Assembly: GCF_001984195.1 (NCBI RefSeq)
Contig: NZ_MTQN01000006.1
Span: forward strand, 237,398-301,397
Source: Kribbella sp. ALI-6-A
Lineage (GTDB): Bacteria; Actinomycetota; Actinomycetes; Propionibacteriales; Kribbellaceae
Reading direction: 5' to 3'
Length of the DNA stretch: 64,000 nt
This document shows, piece by piece, positions 26,021 through 35,571 of this stretch. Positions within the stretch are counted from its first letter, which is position 1; every line of letters begins with the position of its first letter. Made by a program: the position numbers and the translations under genes. Below the pieces are notes generated by a model. The model saw only the letters and a list, made by a program, of their open reading frames with translations, did no database searches and was not told the origin of the DNA.

Positions 26021-27112
26021 TCAGCCGACGACCGCGGCGCGAACGGTCAGCACGTCCGGCAGGTGCCGGGCGACCTCGGTCCACGAGTCGCCCGCATCGG
26101 CGCTCGCGTACACACAGCCGTCCCGCGTCCCGACGTACACGCCCGCAGGAGTCCCGGCGTCCGTGCAGAGCGCGTCGCGCAGCACCGGCGCGTACGACGG
26201 TACGTCGGGCAGCCCCTTGGTCAGCGGCTCCCAGGTCGCGCCGGCGTCGCGCGACCGGTAGACCCGGCACTTCGCGTCCGTCGGAATCCGGTTGCCGTCG
26301 GCCACCAACGGGAACACATACACGGTCTCCGGCTCGTGCGGGTGCACCACGATCGGGAAGCCGAAGTCCGACGGGAGTCCGTCCGCGATCGATTTCCAGA
26401 TCGCGCCACCGTCGTCGGAGCGGTAGACGCCGTGATGGTTCTGCGCGAACAGCCGCTCCGGTACGGCGGGATGCCCGGCCAGCTTGTGCACGCACTGCCC
26501 GAACTCCGGATCCGGGTCGGGCAGGAAGTAGGCCTTGATGCCGTGGTTGGCCGGACTCCAGGTCTGCCCACCGTCCGCGGTCTGGTAGACGCCACCGGTC
26601 GACATGGCGACGCTGACCCGGTCCGGATCGGTCGGATGCGGCAGCACGGTGTGGATCGCCTGACCACCGAACCCGGCGCCCCAGTCCTTGCGGTGCGGGT
26701 GGTCCCACAGGCCGCGGACCAGCTCGAAGGTCACGCCGCCGTCGGTCGACTTCCACAGCGAGGACGGCTGCGCGCCGGCGTACACGACGCCGGGCTGGTC
26801 CTGCGGTGCGGGCTGGATCTGCCAGACGCGCTCGAGCGAGGCTTCGGCGTCCTTGGGGAAGCCGATCGACCCCTCCGGCGGCTCGGCCCAGCTCTGGCCG
26901 AGGTCGTCGGAGTGGAAGACCGCCGGACCCCAGTGCTCGCTCGTGCCACCGGCGAACAGGCGCGGACGGTCGCCGCGGGTGTCGACACCGACGGAGTAGA
27001 TCCCCTGCATCTCGAAGTGCGGCCCGTCGAGCGTCCATTGCCGGCGCTCGGCGTCGCTGCGCCCGATCCAGAGCCCTTTCTTGGTACCGATCAGCAGTAC
27101 TGCTTCGGACAT
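26021..27112 (-). CDS. WD40/YVTN/BNR-repeat beta-propeller protein
   Basis: A 363-residue protein with multiple Asp-box (BNR) motifs of the SxDxGxTW type: HSDDLGQSW, STDGGVTFELV, TADGGQTWSPA, SDDGGAIWKS, SRDAGATWEP and SADAGDSWTE. These form a six-bladed propeller, as in sialidases and photosystem assembly factors. No signal peptide is seen and no catalytic Arg triad is evident, so a sialidase role is not supported. The ATG at 27112 has an AGGA-like site. It is followed closely by the MoaD-like gene. Confidence 0.75.
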   Translation of the reverse strand: MSEAVLLIGTKKGLWIGRSDAERRQWTLDGPHFEMQGIYSVGVDTRGDRPRLFAGGTSEHWGPAVFHSDDLGQSWAEPPEGSIGFPKDAEASLERVWQIQPAPQDQPGVVYAGAQPSSLWKSTDGGVTFELVRGLWDHPHRKDWGAGFGGQAIHTVLPHPTDPDRVSVAMSTGGVYQTADGGQTWSPANHGIKAYFLPDPDPEFGQCVHKLAGHPAVPERLFAQNHHGVYRSDDGGAIWKSIADGLPSDFGFPIVVHPHEPETVYVFPLVADGNRIPTDAKCRVYRSRDAGATWEPLTKGLPDVPSYAPVLRDALCTDAGTPAGVYVGTRDGCVYASADAGDSWTEVARHLPDVLTVRAAVVG

Positions 27113-27128
27113 CGTTGTCCTCCAGTTG

Positions 27129-28058
27129 TCAGCGTGGCGGCCCCGCCACCACATTGATCAGGGGTTCGCCGGTCACGTAGCGCTCCAGCTGGGCCCGGAC
27201 GAGCCGTGCCACCCGCGGCGGGAACGCCGTCGAGGCACCACCGCGGTGCGGGTTGACCAGCACGTTCGGCGCCGACCAGAGCGGGTGCCCGGCGGGCAGC
27301 GGCTCGGGATCGGTCACGTCGAGCGCGGCGCGAATCCGGCCCTTGCCGAGCTCGGCGACCAGGTCGCCGGTGTTCACCACGACGCCGCGGGCCACGTTGA
27401 CCAGCAGGGCGCCGTCCTTCATCCGGCCCAGGAACTCCGCGTCCACCAGGCCCTTCGTCTCTTCGGTCGCCGGCGTCAGCAGGACGACGACGTCGGCGCG
27501 CGGCAGCAACGCCGGCAGCTCGGTGATCGGCGCGACGCCGTCCCGGGCCCTGCGGGCGACCCGGATGATGTCGCACTCGAACCCGGCCAGCCGCCGCTCC
27601 AGCGCCTCGCCGATCGAGCCGTACCCGAGGATCAGCACGGTCCGGTCGGCCAGCGAGTCGTCGATGCCTGGATCGGCCGGCCAGACACCCTGCTGCTGGT
27701 TGGCGACCGCGGTCGGGATCCGCCGGTACGACGCCAGGATCAGCGCGACCGCGAGCTCGGCGGTCGACGCGTCGTGCACGCCGCGCGCGTTGCACAGCGT
27801 GACGCCGTCCGGCAGGTAGGGCAGCACGTTCTCGAACCCGGCGGTCTGGGTCTGCACGACCTTGAGGTTCGGCATCTCGGCGATCACTTCGACGACCCGC
27901 GAACTGCCCATGTAACTCGGCACGTAGAACTCGACCTGGTCAGGGTCCTGGTCGAGCTCTCCACCCGCGTAGTACGTCGTCCGGACACGCTCGGGAAGCC
28001 CGCCGAGAAAGCTCTGCGGGTCCTTCCAGGGCAGCCATGTGTTCACCGAATCAGCCAT
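27129..28058 (-). CDS. D-isomer 2-hydroxyacid dehydrogenase
   Basis: A 309-residue NAD(P)-dependent oxidoreductase of the glyoxylate/phosphoglycerate dehydrogenase family. The Rossmann turn is VLILGYGSIGEALERRLAG; catalytic Arg, Glu and His lie in VNVARGVVV, DVTDPEPLPAGH and NPHRGG. It is shorter than SerA and lacks regulatory domains. It is in a tight minus-strand series (TIGR03086-type protein, this gene, BNR protein, MoaD-like protein) with 9-28-base gaps, which suggests one transcript. The substrate is unknown. Confidence 0.85.
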   Translation of the reverse strand: MADSVNTWLPWKDPQSFLGGLPERVRTTYYAGGELDQDPDQVEFYVPSYMGSSRVVEVIAEMPNLKVVQTQTAGFENVLPYLPDGVTLCNARGVHDASTAELAVALILASYRRIPTAVANQQQGVWPADPGIDDSLADRTVLILGYGSIGEALERRLAGFECDIIRVARRARDGVAPITELPALLPRADVVVLLTPATEETKGLVDAEFLGRMKDGALLVNVARGVVVNTGDLVAELGKGRIRAALDVTDPEPLPAGHPLWSAPNVLVNPHRGGASTAFPPRVARLVRAQLERYVTGEPLINVVAGPPR

Positions 28059-28067
28059 GCGCTGAAC

Positions 28068-28613
28068 CTACTCGCCACCACCGACACCAGGCGACCGCCC
28101 GGTGATGCCGACCACTCGATCGAGCAGACTCGCGTCGTCGGGTACAGCGACCGGCGGACCCCACATTCCGGGGACCGGCGGCGCGGTCAGGAGCCCGGCG
28201 ACGTGCTCGTAGCAACTCCGTACCGTCTCGTCCGGTAGCTCGAGCTGCTGGCCCGTCGCCCGGGCCAGGTCCCACCCGTGGACCACGAACTCGGTCAGCG
28301 CGATCCGGCCCCACTCGGCGTTGCTGAACTCGAGCCCGGCCAGCTCCGACGAACCTTCCCAGGCCGCCGGATCGGCCCAGGCCACCCCGACCCGCTCCAC
28401 CCGGCTGGTCAGCGTCGCTCGCCAGGTCGGGGAATTCAGGTCGAGTGCCTCAGCGCTGCTCTCCCCGCCGAACGCCCGTGCGCCTTCGTCCACGTGCGCG
28501 AGCAACTCCCCCACCGAGTACTTCTCACACGGCGTCGGTCGGCCGAGATCGTCCGGCCCGATCTGCGCCACCACCGCGCTCAGCGCGCGGCCGGCCGGCT
28601 TCAGGTCGATCAT
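28068..28613 (-). CDS. TIGR03086-type DinB-like metal-binding protein
   Basis: A 181-residue four-helix-bundle protein of the mycothiol-dependent maleylpyruvate isomerase N-terminal group common in actinobacteria. Key features are LGRPTPCEKYSVGELLAHV (a metal-ligand His), a central AEWGRIALTEFVVHGWDLARATGQ with two His/Asp ligands, and the PPVPGMWGPPVAVPDDASLLDRVVGITGR terminus. GAGGAACC precedes the ATG at 28613. Proteins of this group bind zinc or nickel and may use mycothiol; the reaction here is not known. Confidence 0.75.
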   Translation of the reverse strand: MIDLKPAGRALSAVVAQIGPDDLGRPTPCEKYSVGELLAHVDEGARAFGGESSAEALDLNSPTWRATLTSRVERVGVAWADPAAWEGSSELAGLEFSNAEWGRIALTEFVVHGWDLARATGQQLELPDETVRSCYEHVAGLLTAPPVPGMWGPPVAVPDDASLLDRVVGITGRSPGVGGGE

Positions 28614-28723
28614 CTGGTTCCTCCTCGTCTTTACCGCGACGTCGGAGCCGCCGACACCGTCTCGACATTCAGTCGCAGAAAAATCTTCGGCACTTCGCCC
28701 GGCGGCCGTCGTACTCTGATCAG

Positions 28724-30103
28724 GTGCCTTCGACATCGGGTTCGACTTCGACTGTGGAACACGATCAGGCGGTCGGGCGTCTCCGAGCGTCCTACCAGCG
28801 CATTCCCCCGGGCGATCCCGTCCGGCTGGCGAAGCGCAGCTCGAACCTGTTCCGCCCCCGAACCGCCCTCGACACCCCCGGCCTGGACGTCTCCGGCCTG
28901 ACCGGTGTCGTCTCGGTCGACCCCGACGCCCGGACCGCCGACGTCCAGGGCATGTGCACGTACGAGGATCTGGTCGCCGCCACCCTGCCGTACGGGCTGA
29001 CCCCCATGGTCGTCCCGCAGCTCAAGACGATCACCCTCGGCGGCGCTGTCACCGGTCTCGGCATCGAGTCGTCGTCGTTCCGGGCCGGGCTGCCGCACGA
29101 GTCCGTGCTCGAGCTCGACATCCTGACCGGGGCCGGTGAGCTGGTCACGGCACGACCGACCGGCGAGCACGCCGACTTGTTCCGCACCTTCCCGAACTCC
29201 TACGGCACCCTCGGCTACGCCACCCGGCTGCGGATCGAGCTCGACCGCATCTCGCCGTACATCGCCGTGCGGCATGTTCGTCTGGGCCTCGACGAGCTGG
29301 CCCCGGCGATCGAGGGCATCGTTGCCGACGGCACGTACGACGACGAGCCGGTGCATTTCGTCGACGGAGTCGCGTTCAGCCCGAGCGAGGCGTACCTGAC
29401 GCTGGGCCGCAACAGCGACGCCGCCGTGCGGACCAGCGACTACACCGGTCAGCAGATCTACTACCGCTCGATCCAGCAGCGCCCGACCGACTTCCTGACC
29501 GCGCACGACTACCTGTGGCGCTGGGACACCGACTGGTTCTGGTGCTCGGCCGCGTTCGGCGCGCAGAACCGCTGGGTCCGCCGGGTCTGGCCTTCCAAGC
29601 TGCGGCGCAGCGATGTCTACCACCGCCTGGTCGGGCTGGAGAACCGCTACCAAGTTGCCGCTCGCATCAATCGGCGGCGCGGGCTGCCCGACCGTGAGCG
29701 AGTGGTCCAGGACGTCGAGATCCCGGTCGACCAGCTGGCCGGCTTCCTGCGCTGGTTCGACGCCGAGGTCGGGATGCGGCCGGTCTGGCTGTGCCCGCTG
29801 CGGCTGCGCGGCTCCGAGACCTGGCCGCTCTACCCACTGGCGCCTTCCACGACGTACGTCAACGTCGGTTTCTGGGGCACCGTCGCCATCGCGCCCGGCG
29901 CCGCGGACGGCGACGTGAACCGCCGGATCGAGGCCGCGGTCGCCGACTTCGGCGGCCACAAGTCGCTGTACTCCGACGCCTACTACGACCGGGACACCTT
30001 CGACCGGCTCTACAACGTCCCGGCCCTCACCGAAGTCAAGCAACGCTACGACCCCGACGCCCGCCTCACCGGGCTCTACGAGAAGGCGGTGACTCGCCGA
30101 TGA
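28724..30103 (+). CDS. FAD-binding oxidoreductase, tmsA/bfaA-like
   Basis: About 459 residues with an FAD-binding PCMH domain (residues about 45-190): GVVSVDPDARTADVQGMCTYEDLV and LKTITLGGAVTGLGIESSSFRAGL. It resembles DHCR24-like reductases. It overlaps by four bases (ATGA) a cyclopropane fatty acid synthase-type methyltransferase. This pair is known in actinobacteria as the 10-methyl branched (tuberculostearic-type) fatty acid system: the methyltransferase adds a methylene to oleoyl phospholipid and the flavoprotein reduces it. The start is the GTG at 28724, with TACTCT six bases upstream, so translation may be leaderless. Confidence 0.7.
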   Translation: MPSTSGSTSTVEHDQAVGRLRASYQRIPPGDPVRLAKRSSNLFRPRTALDTPGLDVSGLTGVVSVDPDARTADVQGMCTYEDLVAATLPYGLTPMVVPQLKTITLGGAVTGLGIESSSFRAGLPHESVLELDILTGAGELVTARPTGEHADLFRTFPNSYGTLGYATRLRIELDRISPYIAVRHVRLGLDELAPAIEGIVADGTYDDEPVHFVDGVAFSPSEAYLTLGRNSDAAVRTSDYTGQQIYYRSIQQRPTDFLTAHDYLWRWDTDWFWCSAAFGAQNRWVRRVWPSKLRRSDVYHRLVGLENRYQVAARINRRRGLPDRERVVQDVEIPVDQLAGFLRWFDAEVGMRPVWLCPLRLRGSETWPLYPLAPSTTYVNVGFWGTVAIAPGAADGDVNRRIEAAVADFGGHKSLYSDAYYDRDTFDRLYNVPALTEVKQRYDPDARLTGLYEKAVTRR

Positions 30104-31386
30104 CGACAGTGGCGACCCAGATCTCGATCGCCGACGCCCTGACCACGGTGACCCCCGGCGGCCTGCCGTTCCGCTTCACCGCCTACGACGGCAGCGCGGC
30201 CGGCCCCGAGGACTCCCCGATCCACATGCATCTGGCCACCGAGCGCGGGCTCTCCTATGTTTTGACCGCTCCGGGCGACCTCGGCCTCGTCCGCGCCTAC
30301 GTCCAGGGTGACCTGGAGATCGAGGGTATCCACCCCGGGAACCCGTACGGCCTGATGCGGATGATGCTCAACCACCTGCACTTCGAGCGCCCGACGCCGT
30401 CCGAGGCTTTGCGGATCGTCCGAGGCCTGGGCTGGTCGCACCTGAAGCCTCCGCCTCCGCCGCCGCAGGAACACCTGCCCAAGTGGCGCCGCACCTTCGA
30501 GGGCCTGCGCCACTCCCGCACCCGCGACAAGGCCGCGATCCACCACCACTACGACGTCTCGAACACGTTCTACGAGTACATCCTCGGCCCGTCGATGACG
30601 TACACCTGCGCGGTCTTCCCGACCGAGTCGTCGACTCTGGAAGAAGCCCAGTTCGAGAAGTACGACCTGGTGGCCCGCAAGCTGGACCTGAAGCCCGGCC
30701 AGCGCCTCCTCGACGTCGGCTGCGGCTGGGGCGGCATGGTCCGCCACGCCGCCCGCGAGTACGGCGTACAGGCTCTTGGCGTCACCCTGTCGGCCGCGCA
30801 GGCGGAGTGGGCCACCGAGGCGATCAAACGAGAAGGCCTCGAACACCTCGCCGAAGTCCGCTTCCTCGACTACCGCGACGTGACCGAGACCGACTTCGAC
30901 GCGATCAGCTCCATCGGCCTCACCGAACACATCGGCGTCCGCAACTACCCGGCGTACTTCGGCTTCCTGCTGGACCACCTGAAGCCCGGCGGCCGGTTGC
31001 TGAACCACACCATCACCCGCCCCGACAACCGCTACCGCTCCACCGGCGCCTTCATCGACCGCTACATCTTCCCCGACGGCGAACTCATCGGCTCCGGCCG
31101 CATCATCGCCGAGGCGCAAGACGCCGGCTTCGAGGTCCGCCACGAGGAAAACCTCCGCGAGCACTACGCGCTCACTCTCGCGGGTTGGTCCGAGAACCTG
31201 GAAACCCACTGGGACGAGGCGGTCGCCGAGGTCGGCTACCCCACCGCCAAGATCTGGGGCCTGTACCTAGCGGCCTGCCGAGTCGGCTTCGAACGCAACA
31301 ACACCCAACTCCACCAGATCCTCGCGGTGAAACTGGACGACGACGCCAACGCGCACTTCCCGTTGCGTCCTACTTGGGGCAGCTGA
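30100..31386 (+). CDS. Cyclopropane fatty acid synthase-type methyltransferase, tmsB/bfaB-like
   Basis: A 428-residue SAM-dependent lipid methyltransferase. The C-terminal CFA-synthase domain begins at IHHHYDVSNTFYEYILGPSMTYTCAVF and holds the SAM loop LLDVGCGWGGMVRHAA and the catalytic segment SSIGLTEHIGVRNY. The N-terminal 140 residues resemble the helical lipid-binding domain of the family. Its ATG at 30100 overlaps the upstream oxidoreductase stop. Paired with that flavoprotein it most likely forms 10-methyl branched chains; a plain cyclopropane synthase is the alternative. Confidence 0.8.
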   Translation: MTTVATQISIADALTTVTPGGLPFRFTAYDGSAAGPEDSPIHMHLATERGLSYVLTAPGDLGLVRAYVQGDLEIEGIHPGNPYGLMRMMLNHLHFERPTPSEALRIVRGLGWSHLKPPPPPPQEHLPKWRRTFEGLRHSRTRDKAAIHHHYDVSNTFYEYILGPSMTYTCAVFPTESSTLEEAQFEKYDLVARKLDLKPGQRLLDVGCGWGGMVRHAAREYGVQALGVTLSAAQAEWATEAIKREGLEHLAEVRFLDYRDVTETDFDAISSIGLTEHIGVRNYPAYFGFLLDHLKPGGRLLNHTITRPDNRYRSTGAFIDRYIFPDGELIGSGRIIAEAQDAGFEVRHEENLREHYALTLAGWSENLETHWDEAVAEVGYPTAKIWGLYLAACRVGFERNNTQLHQILAVKLDDDANAHFPLRPTWGS

Positions 31387-31408
31387 GCCCAGCAGACAGA
31401 AGATCGCC

Positions 31409-31422
31409 GGGGCGGCCGCCCC
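31409..31422. terminator. Possible convergent terminator (GC palindrome)
   Basis: GGGGCGGCCGCCCC is a perfect palindrome placed between two convergent genes, four bases before the stop of the downstream minus-strand gene. A loop of GGCC leaves a 5-bp stem; it may be a terminator but has no U tract. Confidence 0.3.
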
Positions 31423-31425
31423 TGG

Positions 31426-32127
31426 CTACTGGCTGATCCGGAGGTCGACCGTGGTGGCGTCGCTCGGGTTACCGGCCCGGTCGTGGCTCCACGCTGACAA
31501 CGGGATCGGACCGGCGAAGGGCAGGACGAGTTTCGCCGTGGTGACACCGGCGGGCAGGCTGGTCGTCTCGCTGCCGAAGAAGCCGTAGCCGTACCTGACG
31601 ACATCACTCGATCCGCCGTCGCTGAACTGCAGGGTGATCTCCTGGCCGACCCTGTACGGGCCTTCGGGAGTGACAGTCAGCCCGGGCGGATTGGGCCGGT
31701 CGATGTCGACGGTGAACTCGCACCTTCTGGACCAGTCCGAGTACGTCGTACCGTCGAAGACCCGGGCCTGCCAGCTGTAACTTCTGCCACTGGTGAGCTC
31801 GGGAAGCGGCGTTTCGGGCTCGAACCAGACACCGGTGACCATCGTCGGGCTGCTCGCGGTGAAAACCCGTTGGCCGCTGGCGAGGTCGACCATCCGGAAC
31901 TGAACGCTCACCGATGGCGGGTTCTCGCCAGCCGGCACGAAAGCCCGCAGGCGTGGGGTCGTGCCGGCCAGAGACGGACGAGCCTCACCGCGGACACAGG
32001 TGCTCGCCGGGTCGATGGTCGCCAGCTGGTCGACCGTCGGTCTCGGGAACGTGGCGTGCGCCACGCTGGTCCCACCCAAACCACTCATGACCAACCCGAG
32101 AGCAGCAGTCAGTAGACGTTTACGCAT
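31426..32127 (-). CDS. Secreted protein with Ig-like/FN3-like domains
   Basis: A 233-residue protein. A signal peptide (MRKRLLTAALGLVMSGLGGTSVAHA) ends near residue 25. The rest is two beta-sandwich units: VSVQFRMVDLASGQRVFTASS...GVWFEPETPLPELTSGRSYSWQARVFDGTTYSDWS, then PNPPGLTVTPEGPYRVGQEITLQFSDGG. No enzymatic motif is seen. Similar domains occur as N-terminal repeats of longer actinobacterial secreted proteins, so this may be a short paralogue or a trimmed version. Confidence 0.7.
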   Translation of the reverse strand: MRKRLLTAALGLVMSGLGGTSVAHATFPRPTVDQLATIDPASTCVRGEARPSLAGTTPRLRAFVPAGENPPSVSVQFRMVDLASGQRVFTASSPTMVTGVWFEPETPLPELTSGRSYSWQARVFDGTTYSDWSRRCEFTVDIDRPNPPGLTVTPEGPYRVGQEITLQFSDGGSSDVVRYGYGFFGSETTSLPAGVTTAKLVLPFAGPIPLSAWSHDRAGNPSDATTVDLRISQ

Positions 32128-32340
32128 GAAATCCTCACGGCAGAAGGCGGTCCCCGAGCACGAGGAGGTTATGTGCGGTCACCAGAGGCGGCAACCGTCA
32201 AAAGCTGCAATGGGGCGCGCGACAGGTCGTCACTGCCTCGAAGGAGCGGGACCGGCGTGGCTTTCGGGTGGTTTTCGGGGGTCGTGCGGGACAGTCGGGT
32301 GGGTACCGTGGCGGGGACTTGTCGACTCGGAGGAGATGGC

Positions 32341-33477
32341 GTGCGTACTGCGGCTCTGGTGGTGGCGGTCGGGTTGTTGGCTGCTGGGTGCTCGGACGGG
32401 GAGGGCCAGGCGGCGCCGACTCCTTCGGCGTCGGTGGGGAGCAGTGGGACGCCGTCGACGACGCCTGCGCCGTCTGCGCCATCGAGTAGTAGTGCCGCGC
32501 CTCAGGGGCCGGTGAAACTGCAGGTGGCGGGGACCGTGGCTACCGGGATCGAGGTGCCGTGGGGGCTGGCGTTTCTGCCGGACCGGAGTGCGTTGGTGAC
32601 TGAGCGGGACTCGGGGAAGGTGAAGCGGGTCGCAGGTGGGCGGGCGACCGAGGTGGGGTCGGTGGATGGCGTGGATGCCTCGTCCGAGGGCGGGCTGCTC
32701 GGGATCGCGGTGGATCCGCAGTACCCGACGCGGCCGTATGTCTATGTCTACTACTCGACCGGCGACGACAACCGGATCGCCCGGATGACGTACCAGGGCG
32801 GCCGGCTGTCCGGGCAGCAGACCATCCTCGACGGGATCCCGATGGCCGCGGTGCACAACGGTGGCCGGTTGGAGTTCGGGCCCGACGGCTTCCTGTACGC
32901 CGGGACGGGCGACGGCGGGGATCGGCCGAACTCTCAGGACGACAACTCGCTCGGCGGCAAGATCCTGCGGATCACCACCGACGGGAAGGCCGCGCCGGGC
33001 AACCCGGGCGGGAAGCCGTGGTTCTCCAAGGGCCACCGCAACGTACAAGGTCTCGCGTTCGACGGAAGTCAGCTCTACGCCGCGGAGTTCGGCCAGGACA
33101 CCTGGGACGAGTTGAACGCGATCGACAACGGCGCCAACTACGGATGGCCGGCCGCCGAGGGGGTCAGCCGGCTGGACGGCATGGTGGATCCGATCGCGCA
33201 GTGGAACACCGACGACGCGTCGCCGTCGGGGATCGCCGCAGCCCAGGGACACGTGTTCATGGCCGGGCTGCGCGGCGCCCGGCTGTGGGCGATTCCCGTT
33301 GCCGACGGCAAGCGTGTGGGTGAGCCGGTGGCGTTTTTCACCAACGAGTACGGGCGGTTGCGGACCGTCGAGGCGGCGCCGGACGGCTCGTTGTGGGTGA
33401 CGACGTCGAACACCGACGGGCGCGGCGACGTGCGTGACGGCGACGACCGGATTCTTCGCGTGACGATTACTCGCTGA
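32341..33477 (+). CDS. PQQ-dependent sugar dehydrogenase-like lipoprotein
   Basis: About 378 residues. A lipoprotein signal (lipobox LLAAGC, Cys about residue 18) is followed by a Ser/Pro/Thr linker, then a six-bladed beta-propeller of the soluble glucose dehydrogenase (Asd-type) family. Markers are VPWGLAFLPDRSALVTERDSG, GGLLGIAVDPQYP, and GHRNVQGLAFDGSQLYAAEFGQDTWDELN. The GTG at 32341 follows GGAGGAGATGGC. Members oxidise aldoses with PQQ and pass electrons outside the cell. The genes for PQQ synthesis are not seen here. Confidence 0.8.
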   Translation: MRTAALVVAVGLLAAGCSDGEGQAAPTPSASVGSSGTPSTTPAPSAPSSSSAAPQGPVKLQVAGTVATGIEVPWGLAFLPDRSALVTERDSGKVKRVAGGRATEVGSVDGVDASSEGGLLGIAVDPQYPTRPYVYVYYSTGDDNRIARMTYQGGRLSGQQTILDGIPMAAVHNGGRLEFGPDGFLYAGTGDGGDRPNSQDDNSLGGKILRITTDGKAAPGNPGGKPWFSKGHRNVQGLAFDGSQLYAAEFGQDTWDELNAIDNGANYGWPAAEGVSRLDGMVDPIAQWNTDDASPSGIAAAQGHVFMAGLRGARLWAIPVADGKRVGEPVAFFTNEYGRLRTVEAAPDGSLWVTTSNTDGRGDVRDGDDRILRVTITR

Positions 33478-33546
33478 CGACGCATGCAATTACCCCGCAC
33501 CTGGTACTAGTGGAACCACACCACACACTCAGGGAGGGGAGACGTC

Positions 33547-34011
33547 GTGCCTCACCAGGCGCCACTGGACACCAGCGTGATCACGTCGACGCAGCAGTAC
33601 GAGGACGCGTTGCGGACCGTCGAACAGCTGAGGGCCTACGGAATGACCGGGCTCGAGATCACCGGAGCCGGGTTGCGGATGGTGGACAGACGGACCGGGG
33701 ACGTCGCGCGGGCCAGTGGGCTCAGCGCGCTGACCGGTGCCGCGCTGGGGCTGGCGCTCGGGGTCTTCGTCACACTGGTGGCCGAGACCAGCATGACCGG
33801 GCTGGCGGTGGTCTTCTGGGGTCTCGTGTACGGCGCGATCCTGGGCGCGCTGGTCGGCTTCTTCAAGGCGCTGGTGCGCAACCGCCCGGAGGCGGCGACG
33901 ACCGAGGTGCACCCGACGGAGTACGAGGTGCGCTGCGCGCCGGCCGACGTGGTGGTGGCGAAGAAGCTGCTCGCCACTCCCCCGGACCTGCACCACCAGC
34001 AAGCCGCCTGA
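33547..34011 (+). CDS. General stress protein 17M-like membrane protein
   Basis: A 154-residue protein. The N-terminal third is a YflT/GSP17M-type domain (STQQYEDALRTVEQLRAYGMTGLEITG), followed by two membrane segments (GLSALTGAALGLALGVFVTLVA and MTGLAVVFWGLVYGAILGALVGFF) and a short C-terminal domain. GTG at 33547 with GGGAGGGGAGA upstream. The family is associated with general stress response; the molecular role is unknown. It converges on gatB, with a shared terminator. Confidence 0.7.
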   Translation: MPHQAPLDTSVITSTQQYEDALRTVEQLRAYGMTGLEITGAGLRMVDRRTGDVARASGLSALTGAALGLALGVFVTLVAETSMTGLAVVFWGLVYGAILGALVGFFKALVRNRPEAATTEVHPTEYEVRCAPADVVVAKKLLATPPDLHHQQAA

Positions 34012-34024
34012 CCCCGAACGACGA

Positions 34025-34053
34025 AGGCCCCAGGGAGACAATCCCTGGGGCCT
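34025..34053. terminator. Bidirectional terminator between the stress protein gene and gatB
   Basis: A perfect 12-bp stem (AGGCCCCAGGGA / TCCCTGGGGCCT) with a 5-base loop lies between two convergent genes. Confidence 0.8.
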
Positions 34054-34074
34054 ACAGCCGAGCCGTCGTACGGA

Positions 34075-35571
34075 CTAGATGCCGAGCTTCGCGTTCAGCA
34101 GCTCGCGGACCTTCGCCGCGTCGCCCTGGCCACGCAGGTCCTTCATCACGGCGCCGATCAGCGCGCCCGCCGCGGCGGGCTTGCCGGAGTTGACCTTCTC
34201 CACGACATCCGGGTTCGCCGCGATGGCGCGGTCGATGGCTTCGATCAGCGCCGAGTCGTCGGAGACCAGCGCGAGCCCGCGCGACTCGATGATCTCGTCG
34301 ATGCTGCCTTCGCCCTTGAGCAGACCGTCGAAGACCTGACGGGCCAGCTTGTCGTTCAGCTCGCCCTTGTCGACCCGCTGCTGCACGTTGGAGACGTCGA
34401 CCGGTCCGACCCCGAGGTCGGCCAGGTCCTTGCCGGACTCGTTCGCGGCCCGGGCCAGCTCGCCCAGCCACCACTTCTTCGCCGCGGCCGGGCTGACGCC
34501 GAGCTCGACGGTCTTCACGATCGGTTCCAGCGCGTTGCCGTTGATGACGTCGCGCATCTCCAGGTCGGTGAAGCCCCACTCCTCCTGCAGCCGGACGCGC
34601 CGCGTCGACGGCGCCTCGGGCAGCGTTGCGCGCAGCTCCTCGACCCACTCACGCGACGGTGCGACCGGGACCAGGTCAGGCTCGGGGAAGTACCGGTAGT
34701 CGTCGGCGTCCGACTTCTCCCGGCCCGAGGTGGTGACGCCGGTGTCCTCGTGCCAGTGCCGGGTCTCCTGCAGGACCTTGCCCCCCGACGCCAGTACGGC
34801 GGCCTGCCGGGTGATCTCGTAGGTCACCGCGCGCTCGACCGAGCGGAACGAGTTCACGTTCTTCGTCTCGGTCCGCGTGCCGAGCACCTTCGAGCCGCGC
34901 GGCTTGAGCGACACGTTCGCGTCGCAGCGCAGCGAGCCCTGGTCCATCCGGACGTCGGAGACGTCCAGCGCGAGCAGCAGGTCACGCAGCATGCTCACGT
35001 ACGCGCGGGCGACCGCCGCGGCCTTGTCCGGCGCGACCTCGATCGTCTTGGTGACGATCTCGATCAGCGGGATGCCGGCCCGGTTGTAGTCGACCAGCGA
35101 GTGCGACGCACCGTGGATCCGGCCGGTCGCGCCACCCACGTGGGTCGACTTGCCGGTGTCCTCCTCCATGTGCGCGCGCTCGATCTCGATCCGGTACGTC
35201 TCACCGTCGACGACGACCTCGGTCCAGCCGTTGAACGCGATCGGTTCGTCGTACTGGGAGGTCTGGAAGTTCTTCGGCATGTCCGGGTAGAAGTAGTTCT
35301 TCCGGGCGAACCGGCACCACTCGGCGATCTCGCAGTTCAGCGCGAGACCGATCTTGATCGCCGACTCGACCGCCCGGGCGTTGACGACCGGCAGCGCGCC
35401 GGGCAGGCCGAGGCAGACCGGGCAGGTCTGCGTGTTCGGCGGGGCGCCGAACTCGGTCGGGCAGCCGCAGAACATCTTCGACTTCGTGTTCAGCTCGACG
35501 TGCACCTCGAGGCCCAGCACCGGGTCGTACTGCGCCAGCGCGTCCTCGATCGCGAAAACCTCAGCCGTCAT
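34075..35571 (-). CDS. gatB: Glu/Asp-tRNA amidotransferase subunit B
   Basis: A 498-residue tRNA-binding and kinase subunit of GatCAB, which converts misacylated Glu-tRNA(Gln) or Asp-tRNA(Asn). The N-terminal catalytic cradle shows [20 protein letters not shown] (zinc Cys) and [12 protein letters not shown]. The YqeY-like C-terminal domain ends [16 protein letters not shown]. The ATG at 35571 overlaps gatA by four bases. The order is C-A-B on one transcript. Confidence 0.95.
   Translation of the reverse strand: MTAEVFAIEDALAQYDPVLGLEVHVELNTKSKMFCGCPTEFGAPPNTQTCPVCLGLPGALPVVNARAVESAIKIGLALNCEIAEWCRFARKNYFYPDMPKNFQTSQYDEPIAFNGWTEVVVDGETYRIEIERAHMEEDTGKSTHVGGATGRIHGASHSLVDYNRAGIPLIEIVTKTIEVAPDKAAAVARAYVSMLRDLLLALDVSDVRMDQGSLRCDANVSLKPRGSKVLGTRTETKNVNSFRSVERAVTYEITRQAAVLASGGKVLQETRHWHEDTGVTTSGREKSDADDYRYFPEPDLVPVAPSREWVEELRATLPEAPSTRRVRLQEEWGFTDLEMRDVINGNALEPIVKTVELGVSPAAAKKWWLGELARAANESGKDLADLGVGPVDVSNVQQRVDKGELNDKLARQVFDGLLKGEGSIDEIIESRGLALVSDDSALIEAIDRAIAANPDVVEKVNSGKPAAAGALIGAVMKDLRGQGDAAKVRELLNAKLGI

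Noticed and set aside
26021..27112. Sialidase function for the BNR protein.
   Set aside because: Asp-boxes are present but the Arg triad and the acid/base and Tyr nucleophile residues were not found.
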